Positions 37,069 to 48,948 are shown, numbered from the stretch's first letter. The stretch: 64,000 bases of DNA from Ehretia macrophylla (GCA_037974665.1 CM075773.1:28117853-28181852); one strand, 5' to 3'. Numbers and translations: made by a program. The notes: generated by a model not told the origin, from the sequence alone.

Positions 37069-37073
37069 GCCAA
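37069..37073. repeat. right target-site duplication of solo LTR 2
   Basis: GCCAA, matching the left copy at four of five bases. Confidence 0.8.
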
Positions 37074-37595
37074 GATGCTTTATCCACTACATTTCTATTA
37101 CCAAATCCCACGGCACCTTGGGCAACACAACTTCGCTTCATGTAGAGGTTGGGCACGCAAACCGAGGGCATGGGGCATGTCACCAGGTCTCTGTCACCCT
37201 GGTGCCCTTAACTTTTGATCTGTAAAGAGTTACGTGGCACACAACATACCGTTGGAAAGCTCTCTGAGAGCTCTACGATAGGGACATTAAACTTGCTCAG
37301 CTGTGCCAGTTTTCAGAGCACAAAATCGAACGTTTCCATTAGTTAGGGCCACTTTTCTTCTTTTGCTCTATTTTTCTGTCCCGGATCGTACATTGTGAGC
37401 TGTTATAAGGACGACAACCTAACTCGTGGGATATTACAGGGCCTTACAATGCGTTGATATCACATCTTAAGAGGATGCTGCATTGTTAAAGCGGATGGGT
37501 TGTCGTTAAGCCCATTGGGCCTTTTGAATGGCCCATCTCTCTAGGCTGGGACTGTGAACCGTCAACACATAAAGGATTTGTGCCCTCAACATGAT

Positions 37596-37714
37596 GGGTG
37601 CGATCATACCAGCACTAATGCACCGGATCCCATTAGAACTCCGAACTTAAGCATGCTTGGGTGATGGTAGTACTAGAATGGGTGACCCCCTGGGAAGTCC
37701 TTGTGTTGCATCCC
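37596..37714 (+). rRNA. 5S rRNA gene copy 46
   Basis: About nine differences: C39T, G51C, G58A, C67T, G70T, A71G, G82A, C107T, C116T. The first 38 bases match consensus. Confidence 0.9.
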
Positions 37715-38245
37715 CCTTTTCAATTTTTTTTGCCCCGGTTGGGGTTGCCAAGATGCTTTGTCCACCACATTTCTATTACCGAATCTCACGGTGCCTTTGG
37801 CAAGACAACTTCGATTCATGTAAAGGTTGGGCCCGCAGACCGAAGGCGTGGAGCATGTGACCAAGTCTCCGTTACTCTCGTACCCATAACTATTGATCCG
37901 TAAGGAGTTACGTGGCGCACAGCATACCGTTGGAAAGCTTTCTGAGAGCTCTACGACGGAGGCAGCTAGCTTGGTTGGCTGTGCCCATTTTTGGAGCCCA
38001 AAATTGAACATTTTCATCAGTTTCGGGCCACTTTTCTTCTTTTGCTCTGTTTTTCTGTCCCGGATCGTACGTCATGAGCTATTAAAAGGACGACGACCTT
38101 ACTCGCTGGACATTAGAGGGTCCTACAACGCGTCGATATCACGTCTTGCGAGGATGCTGCATTGTTGAAGCGGATAGGTTGTCGTTAAGCCATTGGGCCT
38201 TTTGAATCGGCCATCTCTCTAGGTTGGGACTGTGAACCGTCAACA

Positions 38246-38273
38246 CATAAAGGATTTTTGCCCTCAACATGAT
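38246..38273 (+). promoter_or_regulatory. representative plant 5S leader promoter (copy 47)
   Basis: CATAAA lies at -28 to -23, C-rich GCCC near -12, and the base before the gene is T here but C in most copies. This spacing matches the known external elements of plant 5S genes (TATA-like near -28, GC near -12, C at -1) that work with the internal box A/IE/box C. The same leader precedes almost every copy in the array. Confidence 0.75.
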
Positions 38274-38392
38274 GGGTGCGATCATACAAGCACTAATGCA
38301 CCGGATCCCATCAGAACTTCGAAGCTAAGCGTGCTTGGGCGATAGTAGTACTAGGATGGTTGACCCCCTGGGAAGTCCTCGTGTTGCACCCC
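38274..38392 (+). rRNA. 5S rRNA gene copy 47 (among the two closest to consensus)
   Basis: About five differences: C15A, C46T, T52C, G70T, G87T. T52C and G87T fall in or beside the internal control elements, so even this copy may be weak. Confidence 0.94.
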
Positions 38393-38409
38393 CTTTTTAA
38401 ATTTTTTTT
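38391..38409 (+). terminator. representative RNA polymerase III T-run terminator (copy 47)
   Basis: Runs of five and eight T directly after the gene (38,394-38,398 and 38,402-38,409). A double T run, usually CCCCTTTTCAATTTTTTT, follows nearly every gene copy in the array. Confidence 0.8.
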
Positions 38410-38952
38410 GACTCGGTTAGGGATGCCAAGATACTTTATCCACCACATTTATATTACTGAATCCCACGGTACTTTGGGCAAGACAACTTCGCTTCACGTA
38501 GGGGTTGAGCCCGCAAACCGAGGGCGTGGTGCTTGTGACCAACTCTCTGTTGTTCCGATGCCTATAACTTTTGATCTGTAAGGAGTTATGCGGCGCACAG
38601 CATACCGTTGGAAAGCTCTCCGAGAGCTCTACGACGGGGGCAACAAGCTTGCTCAGCTGCACTCATTTTTTGAGCCCAAAATTTAATGTTTTCATCAGTT
38701 TTGGGCCACTTTTCTTCTTTTGCCCTATATTTTCGTCTCCGATCGTACGTGGTAAGCTATTAAAAGGACGACAACCTAACTCACAGGACATTAGAGGGCC
38801 CTACAATGCGTTGATATCACGTCTTGCGAGGATGCTACGTTGTTGAAGTGGATCGGTTGTCGTTAAGCCTATTGGGCCTTTTGAATGGGCCATCTCTCTA
38901 GGCTAGGACTGTGAACTATCAACACATAAAGGATTTGTGCCCTCAACATGAC

Positions 38953-39071
38953 AGGTGTGATCATATCAGCCCTAATGAACCGGATCCCATCAGAACTCTG
39001 AAGTTAAGCGTGCTTGGGCAAGAGTGGTGCTAGGATGGGTGACCCCCAGGGAAGTCCTCCTGTTGTACCCC
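38953..39071 (+). rRNA. 5S rRNA gene copy 48
   Basis: About 12 differences, including G1A, C6T, C14T, A19C, C26A, G68A, A74G, A77G, T96A and G108C. Confidence 0.9.
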
Positions 39072-39631
39072 TCTTTTCAATTTTTTTTGCCCAGGTTTGG
39101 GTTGCCAAGATGCTTTATCCACCATATTTCTATTACCGAATCCCACGGCAACTTGGGCAAGACAACTTCGCTTCACGTAGAGGTTGGGCTCGCAAACCGA
39201 TGCCGTGGAGCTTATGACTAGGTCTCCGTCACTCCGGTGCCCATAACTTTTAATCCGAAAGGAGTTACACGGCGCACAGCTTACCGTTCGAAAGCCCTCC
39301 GAGATCTCTACAACGGCGGTAGCCAGCTTGGTCGGCTGCGCCCATTTTTAGAGCCCACAATTGAACATTTTCATTAGTTTCGGGCCACTTTTCTTCTTTT
39401 GCTCTGTTTCTCCATCCTGAATCGTACATCGTGAGCTATTAAAAGGACGACAACCTACCTCGCTAGACATTAGAGGGCCCTACAACTCATCGATATCACG
39501 TCTTGCACGGATGCAGTGTTGTTGAAGCGGATGGGTTGTTGTTAAGCCCATTGGGCCTTTTGAATGGGCCATCTCTCTGGGTTGGGACTGTGAACCATCA
39601 ACACATAAAGGATTTGTGCCCTCAACATGAC

Positions 39632-39750
39632 GGGTGCAATCATACCAATACTAATGCACCGGATCCCATGAGCACTCCGAAGTTAAGCGTACTTGGGCGA
39701 GAGTAGTACTAGGATGGGTGACCCCCTGGTAAGTCCACGTGTTGCAACCC
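39632..39750 (+). rRNA. 5S rRNA gene copy 49
   Basis: About nine differences: G7A, G17A, C18T, C39G, A42C, G60A, G99T, T106A, C116A. Confidence 0.9.
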
Positions 39751-40245
39751 CCTTTTAAATTTTTTTAGCCTTGGTTAGGGTTGCCAAGATACTTTATCCA
39801 CCACATTTATATTACCGAATCCCACGGCACCTTGGGCAAGACAACTTCGCTTCACGTAGAGGCTGGGCCCGCAAATCGAGGGTGTGGTGCTTGTGACCAA
39901 GTCTCCGTCGCTCCGAGAGCTCTACGACGGGCATAGCAAGCTTGCTCGGCTGTGCTCGTTTTTGGAGCCCAAAATCAAACATTTTTATAAATTTCGGACA
40001 ACTTTTCCTCTTTTACGCTATTTTTTCATCCCGGATCATACGTCGTGAGCCGTTAAAAGGACGACAACCTAACTCGCGGGACATTAGAAGGCCCTACAAC
40101 ACATCGATATCACGTCTTGCGAGGATGCTACATTGTTAAAGTGGATGGGTTGTCGTTAAGCCCATTGGGCCTTTTGAATGGGCCATCTCTCCGGGCTAGG
40201 ACTGTGAACCGTCAACAGATAAGGGATTTGTGTCCTCAACATGAT

Positions 40246-40357
40246 GGGATACCAGTACTAATACAACGGATCCCATCAGAACTCTGAAGTTAACCGTGCT
40301 TGGGCGAGAGTAGTACTAGGATGGGTGACCCTTTGGGAAATCCTCGTGTTGCACCCC
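40246..40357 (+). pseudogene. 5S rRNA gene copy 50 (7-nt 5' deletion)
   Basis: Positions 4-10 are deleted (GGG joined to ATACC), leaving 112 nt and breaking the 5' strand of the terminal stem. The upstream spacer also lacks about 65 bp at about 39,913, where CGCTCC joins directly to GAGAGCTC. Confidence 0.92.
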
Positions 40358-40907
40358 CCTTTTCAATTTTTTTTTCGCCGGTTAGGTTTGCCAAGATGCT
40401 TTATCCATCACATTTCTATTACCGAATCCCACGACAGCTTGAGCAAGACAGCCTTACTTCACGTAGAGGCTAGGCCTGCAAACCGAGGGCGTGGCGCTTG
40501 TGACCAGGTCACCGTCGCTCCGGTGCCCATAACTTTTGATCCATAAGGAGTTACGCATCGCACAGCATACCATTGGAAAGCTCTCCGAGAGCCCTACAAC
40601 GAAGGCTGCAAGCTTGCTCGGCTGCTCTTGTTTTTGGAGCCCAAAATTGATCATTTTCAGGCCATTTTTCTTCTTTTGATCTATTTTTTGTCTCGGATCG
40701 TACGTCGTGAGCCGTTAAAAGGTCGACAACCTAACTCACGGGACATTAGAGGGCCATACAACGCGTCGATACCACGTCTTATGAGGATGCTATGTTGTTG
40801 AAGTGGATGTGTTGTCGTTAAGCCCATTGGGCCTTTTGAATGGGCCATCTCTCTGGGCTGGGACTGTGAACCGTCAACACATAAAGGATTTGTGCCCTCA
40901 ACTTGAC

Positions 40908-41026
40908 GGGTACGATGATATCAGCACTAATGCACCGGATCCTATCAGAACTCCGAAGTTAAGCATGCTTGGGCGAGAGTAGTACTAGGATGGGTGACCC
41001 CCTGGGAAGTCCTCGTGTTGCACCCC
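40908..41026 (+). rRNA. 5S rRNA gene copy 51 (last copy; among the closest to consensus)
   Basis: About five differences: G5A, C10G, C14T, C36T, G58A. The rest, including box C and the 3' end, is intact. No 5S sequence follows it in the window on either strand. Confidence 0.94.
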
Positions 41027-41273
41027 CCTTTTCAATTTTTTTTGCCCCGGTTAGGGTTGCCAAGATACTTTATCCACCACATTTCTATTACCGAATTCCA
41101 CGATACCTCGGGCAAGACAACTTCGATTCACTTAGAGGCTGGGCCCGCAAGCCGAGGGCGTGGGGCTTGTGACCAGGACTTCGTCGCTCTAGTGCCCGTA
41201 ACTTTTGATTCGTAAGGAGTTACGCCGCCACAGCGTACCGTTGGAAAGCTCTCAGAGTGCTCTACGACAAGGG

Positions 41274-44200
41274 TGATTTGATAATAGGCACAGCAAAGCA
41301 AGCTTGCTGCCCCCTTCATAGAGTGCTCAAAGAGCTTTCCAACGGTATGTTGTACGCCGCGTAACTCCGTACGGATCAAAAGTTATGGGCACCAATGCGA
41401 CAAAGACATGGTCCTAAGCCCCACGCCCTCGATTTACGAACCCAGCCTCTATGTGAAGTACAGTTGTCTTAACCAAGGTGCCATGGGATTCGTTAATAGA
41501 AATGTGATGGATTAGGTTGTTATCCTTTTCGCGGCTCACGACGTACGATTCGGGACGAAAAAACAGGACAAAAAAAGAAACAAGTCCCGAAACTGATAAA
41601 ACTATTTGATTTTTGTCACCGAAAACAGATGCAACAGAGCAGTCTTGCTACCCCCGTCATAGAGCTCTCAAAGAGCTTTTCAACGGTATACTGTGCGCCT
41701 CGTAACTCCTTCCGTATCAAAAGTTATGGGTACCGGAGCGACGGAGACCTGGTCCCAACCCCATGCCCGCGATTTGCAGGCCCAGTGTCTATGTGAAGTA
41801 AAGTTGTCTTAACCAAGGTGTCGTGGGATTCGGTAATAGAAATATGATGTATTAAGTTGTCTTCCTTTTCGCGGCTCACGACGTACGATCTTGGACGGAA
41901 AAGCAATGCAAAAAAAGAAAAGAGTCCCGAAACTGATGAAAATATTCGATTTTGGGCTCTAAAAACAGGCACAGCAAAGCAAGCTTTCTACCCCGATCGT
42001 AGAGCTCTCGAAGGGCTTTCCAACGGTATGCTGTACGCCGCGTAACTTCTTACGGATCAAAAGTTTTAGGCACCGGAGCAACGGAGACCAAGTCCCAAGC
42101 CCCACGCCCTCGATTTGCGGGCCCAGCCTCTATGTGAAGCAAAGTTGTCTTAACCAAAGTGCCGTGGGATTCGGTAATAGAAATGTGATGGATTAGGTTG
42201 TAGTCATTTTCGTGGCTCACGACGTACGATTCGGGATAGAAAAATAGCGCAAAAAAAGAAATGTGTCCCAAAATTGATGAAAACATTCGATTTTGGGCTC
42301 TGAAAATAGGTGCAGCCAAGCAAGCTTGCTGCCCTCTTCGTAGAACTCTCGGAGAGCTTTCTAACGGTATGCTATACGCCGCGTAACTCCTTACGAATCA
42401 AAAGTCATGGGCACTATAGCGACGGAGATCTGGTCCCAAGCCCCACGCCCTCGATTTGTGGACCCAGCCTCTATGTAAAGTAAAGTTGTCTTAACCAAGG
42501 TTCCGTGAGATTCGGTAATCAAAATGTGATGATTAGGTTGTCGTCCTTTTCGCAGCTCACGACGTACGATCTGGGACGGAAAAACAGCACAAAAAAAGAA
42601 AAGAGTCCCGAAACTGATGTAAACATTCAATTTTAGGCTCCAAAAATAGGCGCAGCCGAGAAGGCTTGCTACCTCCATTGTAGAGCTCTCAGAGAGCATT
42701 CCAACGGTATGCTGTACGCCGTGTAACTCCTTATGGATCAAAAGTTATGGGTACCAGAGCGACAGAGACCAGGTCCCAAGCCCCACACCCTCGATTTGCG
42801 GGCCAGCCTCTATATGAAGCGAAGTTGTCTTAACCAAGGTGCCATGGAATTCGATAATAGAAATGTGATGAATAGGTTGTCGTCCTTTTCGCGGCTCACG
42901 ACATACGATCCGGGATGAAAAAACAGCGCAAAAAAAGAAACGAGTACTGAAACTGATGAAAATGTTCGATTTTGGGCTCCGAAAATAGGCGAAGCAGAGA
43001 AGGCTTAATGACCTCGTCGTATAGCTCTCAGAGAGATTTCCAACGGTATATTGTGCGTCGCGTAACTCCTTACGGATCAAAAGTTATGGGCACTAGAGCG
43101 ACGGAGACCAGGTCCTAAGCCCCACGCCCTCGATTTGCAGGCCCAGCCTCTATGTGAAGTAAATTTGTCTTAACCAAGGTGCCATGAGATTCGGTAATAG
43201 AAATGTGATGGATTAGGTTATTTTCCTTTTCGTGGGTCACAACGTACGATATTGGACGGAAAAACAGCGCAAAAGAAGAAAAGTGTCCCAAAACTGATGA
43301 AAACATTCAATTTTGGGCACCAAAAATAGGCACAGCAGAGCAAGCTTGCTGCCCCCATCGTAGAGCTCTCGGAGAGCTTTCCAACGGTATCTTGTGCGCC
43401 GCATAACTCCTTACGGATCAAATGTTATGGGCATCGGACCGATGGAGACCTGGTCCCAAGCCCCACGCCCTCGGTTTATGGGCCCAGCCTCTATGTGAAT
43501 TAAAGTTTTCTTAACCAAGGTTCCTTGGGATTCGATAATAGAAATGTGATGGATTAGGTTGTCATCTTTTTCACAGCTCACGGCGTACGATCCGGGATGA
43601 AAAAACAATGCAAAAATAGAAACGACAACCGAAACTGATGAAAACGTTCAATTTTGGTCTCCAAAAATAGGTGTAGTAGAGGAGTCTTGCTGCCCCGGTC
43701 ATAGAGCTCTCAGAGAGCTTTTCAACGGTATACTGTGCACCCGCTTAACTCCTTACAGATCAAAAGTTATGGGCATCGGAGCGACGGTGACCTGGTCCTA
43801 AGGCCCACACCGTCGATTCGGGGGCACAACCTCTATGTGAAGTAAAGTTGTCTTAACCAAGATGTCGTGGGATTTGGTAATAAAAATATGATGGATTTAG
43901 TTGTCGTCCTTTTCGCGGCTCACGAGGTACGATCTTGGACAGAAAAACAGTGCAAAAAAAGAAAAGAGTCCCAAAATTGATGAAAATATTCGATTTTGGG
44001 CTCCGAAAATAGGCGCAGCCGAGCAGGCTTGCAGCCCCCATCGTAGAGCTCTCAGAGAGCTTTCTGAGGGCATGCTGTGCGCCGCGTAACTCCTTATGGA
44101 TCAAAAGTAATGGGCACCGGAGCGACGGAGACAAGGTCCTAAGCACCACGTCCTGGATTTATGGGCCCAGCCTCTATGTGAAGTGAAGTTGTCTTAACCA

Positions 44201-46114
44201 AGGTACTGTGGGATTCGGTAATAGAAATGTGATGGATTAGGTTGTCGTTCCTTTCGCGGCTCACGACGTACGATCCGGGATGAAAAAATAGGGTAAAAAA
44301 AAATGAGTCCCGAAATTGATGAAAACGTTTGATTTTGGTCTTCCAAAATAGGTGCAGAAGAGTAGTCTTGCTGCCCCCGTCGTAGAGCTTTCAAAGAGCT
44401 TTTCAACGGTATACTGTGCGTCGCGTAACTCCTTACGGATCAAAAGTTATGGGCACCGGAGCGACGGACACCTGGCCCCAAGCCCCACGCCCTCGATTTG
44501 CTGGCCCAGCCTCTATGTGAAGTAAAGTTGTATTAACCAAGGTGTCGTGGGATTCGGTAATAGAAATATGATGGATTAGATTGTCGTCCTTTTCGCGACT
44601 CACGACGTATGATCTTGGACGGAAAAATAGCACAAAAAAAGAAAAGTGTCCCAAAACTAATGAAAACATTCGATTTTGGGCTCCGAAAATAGACACAGTG
44701 AAGCAAGCTTGATGCCCACGTCCTAGAGAGAGCTTTCCAACGGTATATTGTGTATTGCGTAAATCCTTACGGATCAAAAGTCATGGGCACCATAGCGACG
44801 CAAACCTAGTCCCAAGCCCCACGCCTTCGATTTGCGAGCCCATCCTCTATGTGAATCGACATTGTCTTAACCAAGGTACCGTGGGATTCAGTAATCGAAA
44901 TTTGATGGATTAGGTTGTCGTCCTTTTCGCGACTCACGACGTACAATCCGGGACGGAAAAACAGCACAAAAAAAGAAAAGTATCCTGAAACTATGAAAAC
45001 GTTTGATTTTGGTCTCTGAAAATAGGCGAAGCAAAGCAGGCTTGATGCCCACGTCCTAGAGCTCTCAGAGAGATTTCCAACTGTATATTGTGTATCGCGT
45101 AAATCCTTACGGATCAAAAGCTATGGGCACCGGAGCGACGGAGACCTGGACCCAAGCCCCACGACCTCGATTTGGGGGCCCAGCCTCTATGTGAAGTAAA
45201 GTTTCTTAACCAAGGTGCCGTGGGATTCGGTAATAAAAATGTTATGGATTAGGTTGTTATCCTTTTCGCGGCTCACGACGTACGATTCGGGACAGAAAAA
45301 TAGTGCAAAAAAAGAAATGAGTCCCAAAGCTGATGAAAACGTTTGATTTTGGTCTCCGAAAACAGGTGAAGCAGAGCAGGCTTGATGCCCACGTCCTAGA
45401 GCTCTCAGAGAGATTTCCAACGGTATATTGTGTGTCGCGTAAATCCTTACGGATCAAAAGTTATGGGCACCGGAGCGACGGAGACCTGGACCCAAGCCCC
45501 ACGACCTCGACTTGCAGGCCCAGCCTCTATGTGAAGTAAAGTTGTCTTAATCAAGGTGTCGTGGGATTCAGTAATAGAAATGTGATGGATTAGGTTGTCG
45601 TCCTTTTCGTAGCTCACAACGTACGATCTAGGACGGAAAAATAGCGCAAAAAAAGAAAAGAGTCCCGAAATTGATGAAAACATTTGATTTTGGGCTCCAA
45701 AAAATGGCCCAACTGAGCAGGCTTGCAGTCTCCATCGTAGAGCTCTCGGAGAGCTTTTCAACGGTATGCTGTGCGCCGCGTAACTCCTTACCGATCAAAA
45801 GTTATGGGTACTAGAGCGATGAAGACAAGGCCCGAAGCCCCATGCCCTCTATTTGCAGGCCCAACCTCTATGTGAAGCGAAGTTGTCTTAACCAAGGTGC
45901 CGTGGGATTCGGTAATAGAAATGTGATGGATTAGGTTATCGTCCTTTTCGCGGCTCACGACGTACATTCCGGGACGGAAAAATAGCACAAAAAAAGCAAT
46001 GAGTCCTGAAACTGATGAAAACGTTCGATTTTGATCTCCAAAAATAGGTGCAACAGAGCAGTCTTCCTACCCCCGTCGTAGAGCTCTCAAAGAGCTTTTC
46101 AACAGCATACTGTG
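41274..46114 (-). repeat. gene-free satellite derived from the 5S spacer, inverted (block D)
   Basis: Tandem monomers of about 341 bp, reverse complementary to the spacer of the left array. The repeated GGCTCACG-type marker falls at 41,533, 41,873, 42,214, 42,554, 42,893, 43,234, 43,575, 43,917, 44,258, 44,597, 44,931, 45,270, 45,611 and 45,952. In sense orientation each monomer runs from TCCATCACATTTC to ACAACCTAA and joins the next monomer directly. The 338 bp that lie between those points in a normal unit (5' flank, 5S gene, terminator) are absent from all monomers. Variants fixed here relative to the left array include CCTTGGTTAAGAC for CCTTGGGCAAGAC and GAGCCGCGAAAAGG for GAGCTGTTAAAAGG. 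There is no coding potential; open frames recur from the repeat itself. Confidence 0.93.
46110..46114. repeat. left target-site duplication of the complete retrotransposon
   Basis: CTGTG, identical to 57,938-57,942. It lies inside a satellite monomer that normally reads TATACTGTGCGCCGCG. Confidence 0.93.
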
Positions 46115-47365
46115 TGTGAGGTCGGACCTCGATTTGCGTGCGATACCTCGTTTCGTGTGTCCTAACCTCGAATTGTGTGCTTTGACCTAGGTTTAAGAGT
46201 CGTGTCATATTTTATGTGCCTTGCATTGAATTACGTGCATTCATTTAGAGTTGCGTGCATTTACTTAGAAAATATGCGTTTGTCTCGTAATTTGTGCCCT
46301 ACCTCGTAGTGCATGCCTAGACCTAGGAAACGTGCCTACACGTTAATCAAGGAAACATCCTACACGAAACTCTAGACTAGAATAATCCAACAAACTCCAC
46401 TAACTAATATTAAAATGCTAAGTCAATGCACTAGAGGACAAAACTTCACCAAAAGCTAAACATTCTTATTCTTTATTCTTAATTCTTTTGCATATTCCAA
46501 GCACATGCAATAAAATAAGCCTCAACCAAGACAAAAAATTCAGATTTGAGTAAGCCTTGGCCAACCATGTGAAGAGTTTTGTGCATGCTTTGCAATTTCA
46601 AAATCAAACTTAGACAAGTTATGGCACAATGCAAAAAAAAAAAAAAGAAAGAAACCAATGCATTATTTTATAAACACCATGCTCCACATTCTCGGCCCTT
46701 GCAATGGCATGCCAAAAAACAATTCAAACATGCTCCAAAAGATGACACAAAATCAGAATTTTGCAAGCCTATAGCCGACACATGCATTCAAACATCTTCA
46801 AAGCATCTTCAATTTCATTTTGTGCTTTCAAACCTTCTCTCAAGCTCTCATCTCCTCTCTCTTTCGGCCAAGGCTGCACTCTCAAAGTTCCATAGCTTAA
46901 GCTCCTCTCCTAAAGCTCACCAAGACACTCAAAGCCCTAGGAAGCTTGACCAAGCAAGCTAGAAGCAAAGAGACATGCATGCAAGCTCATAGAACACTCA
47001 TTTCGGCTTAGGTATGTTTGATAGCTTCTGTTTCATCTCCCTTTTGTTCTAACCACATGCACATACTAAGGAAATGGTAACTCAGCTAGGAATTAAGGAA
47101 ATCAAGGATTCTCCCTCGGCCAAACAAGGAGAGAAGACCATTTGTGCATCTTCAAGAGTTTTGAGCATCATTTGTTGTCAATAGGCTAAGGTGAGCGTTA
47201 ATCCTTTTAAAAAGCTTTCGAAATCCACATGCATGCCTTCATATGTCTATTTTTACCTCTGTACTTGTGGCATATGTTTGTACATGAGCGTTTGTAACCA
47301 TGCATGGCAAGATATTTAGCTAGAATTTGAAGATAGGTGAAAACGCAAAAATGGCAGATTTCTGA

Positions 47366-47755
47366 CTTGTTAGAACGAAGTGAATTTGGCCTTGTAGATG
47401 ATGTTAAAAATGCATGAAAATAAGTAGGTGACTATGTTTGCCAGTTGTGAGCATTTTTCGTTGAAATAGGCCAAGGCCAATTTTGAATCTAAGGTCTCCA
47501 AAATGGCAAAATATCGAAAGGTGTCTAAATTTGGAAAATCTGGGAAAATGGAGCAGGCTTTTGACAGTTCACTGTCCTCGTAGAACAAAACAGTTTTGAT
47601 CTAGTAAATAATATTCAAAATGCATGAAATTTGGTAGGATGCTATATTTTTCCATTCTGAACATTTGTGTCAGAAATAGACTAAGGCTAAATCTGACCCT
47701 AAGGCCCTCAAAAATGACAAGTATTGAAATGTATACAAATCTGGACAGTTTTGAT
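47366..47755 (+). repeat. two tandem diverged ~190-bp segments within the 5' LTR
   Basis: Both segments have the order: AGAAC near the start, a block like AATGCATGAAA, GTAGG, an ATTTT-containing stretch, GAAATAG-CYAAGGC, YCTAAGG, a CAAAAATG/AAAATGGCAAA block, TATTGAAA or TATCGAAA and TAAATTTGGA or CAAATCTGGA. The 3' LTR and both solo LTRs show the same pair, so the duplication predates all of these insertions. Confidence 0.65.
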
Positions 47756-48948
47756 ATAGTAAATGATATCCAAAATCCCTTGGCGAGGTTTGTTTCTGGA
47801 TTTAGTTCACTTAATAAGATTTAATTTTACATTTTGCTCACTGGAATTGGAGATTGTTTACTTGTCTAATTGATTGTGGGAAAACAGACCATTGCAGTGA
47901 GGTTTTTATCTAGTGATATGCTTTGAAAAATGTTGCAACTTCTCTTGTGGTAGTGAATGCTTGGGATTGTGGCACTTGGATGTTGTGTGGACTGTTTTGG
48001 ATGCTTGAGGATGTTTTAATTAATCAATGAATGGCTTTGGTTTAATTACTTGTCAACTTGTGGCTTAATCGCACGTGTAAGCACGAATTGAAACCCTAGT
48101 CACTATGAAAACTCGCTAAGTATTGATCCTATGGTTATCGTGTCTAATTATGTGATTAGTGGGCTGCCCGTAGTTGTCTTTATAGCCCTAAATGTGGTTC
48201 CGACAATTACATGTTGATAAGTAGACTTTTCTTGCACCCGGTCTCATGTAAACGTCGTCGTATGCTTGTATAACCTTGTTACTGGATTACGTGAACTCCT
48301 AAATGAGTAATATGACTTGATTTACATGTGTTACATGGCTGCTCGTTTAATATTCATATAACTCCATGTGTTTTACAAGTGAAATTACATGTCAAACATG
48401 CCTCGTGTGTTTACTTATCAACGTGCGATCTTATAACTGCTCGGAGGTGACTTACTTTGTTGTCCTCCTAATGTGATATGTTAAATGTTAGAAATGTGCA
48501 TTGCATACAAGGTTGCAACCTTTCATTGTGGCATGGTAGCATTTCACGCACGTCGGGCAGCATCGGGCTTGCCGGTGCTACCGTGACTACCATGGTCCAA
48601 TTCCCTCTCTCGCTTGGCATTCCACCCTCGGAGAGTTGGGTCGTAGGTTTTCGGGGTACATCCGGAGTACACCCAAATGGGAGTGATAAGTGGATTATTG
48701 AAGTCGGCCGCAACAATCGTCTCGAAATTGATATTGAGACCAAATGCTCGCCATATCCTTGAAATGATTGGTAATTGTATTTATTGCTCAATTTGATTCC
48801 TATACTTTGCGTACCTTATTACTTGTAATACGTTACATGTTTTCAAAACATGTTTTTCATAAGTTTAACTGGAAAAGAGTTTCAAAACGTATTTCTCATT
48901 CCCTCTCGCTGAGTTCATAAGGACTCACCCTCTTTTATCATCACAAGT

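Larger units (their letters stand above)
37069..41273 (+). repeat. 5S rDNA tandem array, block C (6 gene copies)
   Basis: The last 5S-bearing units before the strand switch. Units are 678-679 bp except 39,632 to 40,246 (614 bp) and 40,246 to 40,908 (662 bp). The spacers at about 40,048 and 40,708 read GAGCCGTTAAAAGG rather than the usual GAGCTGTTAAAAGG, half-way towards the GAGCCGCGAAAAGG form fixed in the inverted satellite. Confidence 0.95.

Noticed and set aside
1..41273. Many open frames of 60-130 codons on both strands of the 5S array
   Set aside because: They recur from unit to unit as translations of the same spacer in shifting frames, change length with each point mutation, and overlap the 5S genes. 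None has a recognisable domain.
46579..46962. 127-codon open frame near the start of the 5' LTR
   Set aside because: The 3' LTR copy is broken into shorter frames by small length changes in an A run, and the protein is low in complexity.
48478..48762. 94-codon frame in the 5' LTR whose protein resembles a frame in solo LTR 1
   Set aside because: The resemblance follows from high nucleotide identity of the block, the frames end differently, and I saw no clear synonymous bias. Reported only as a conserved DNA block.
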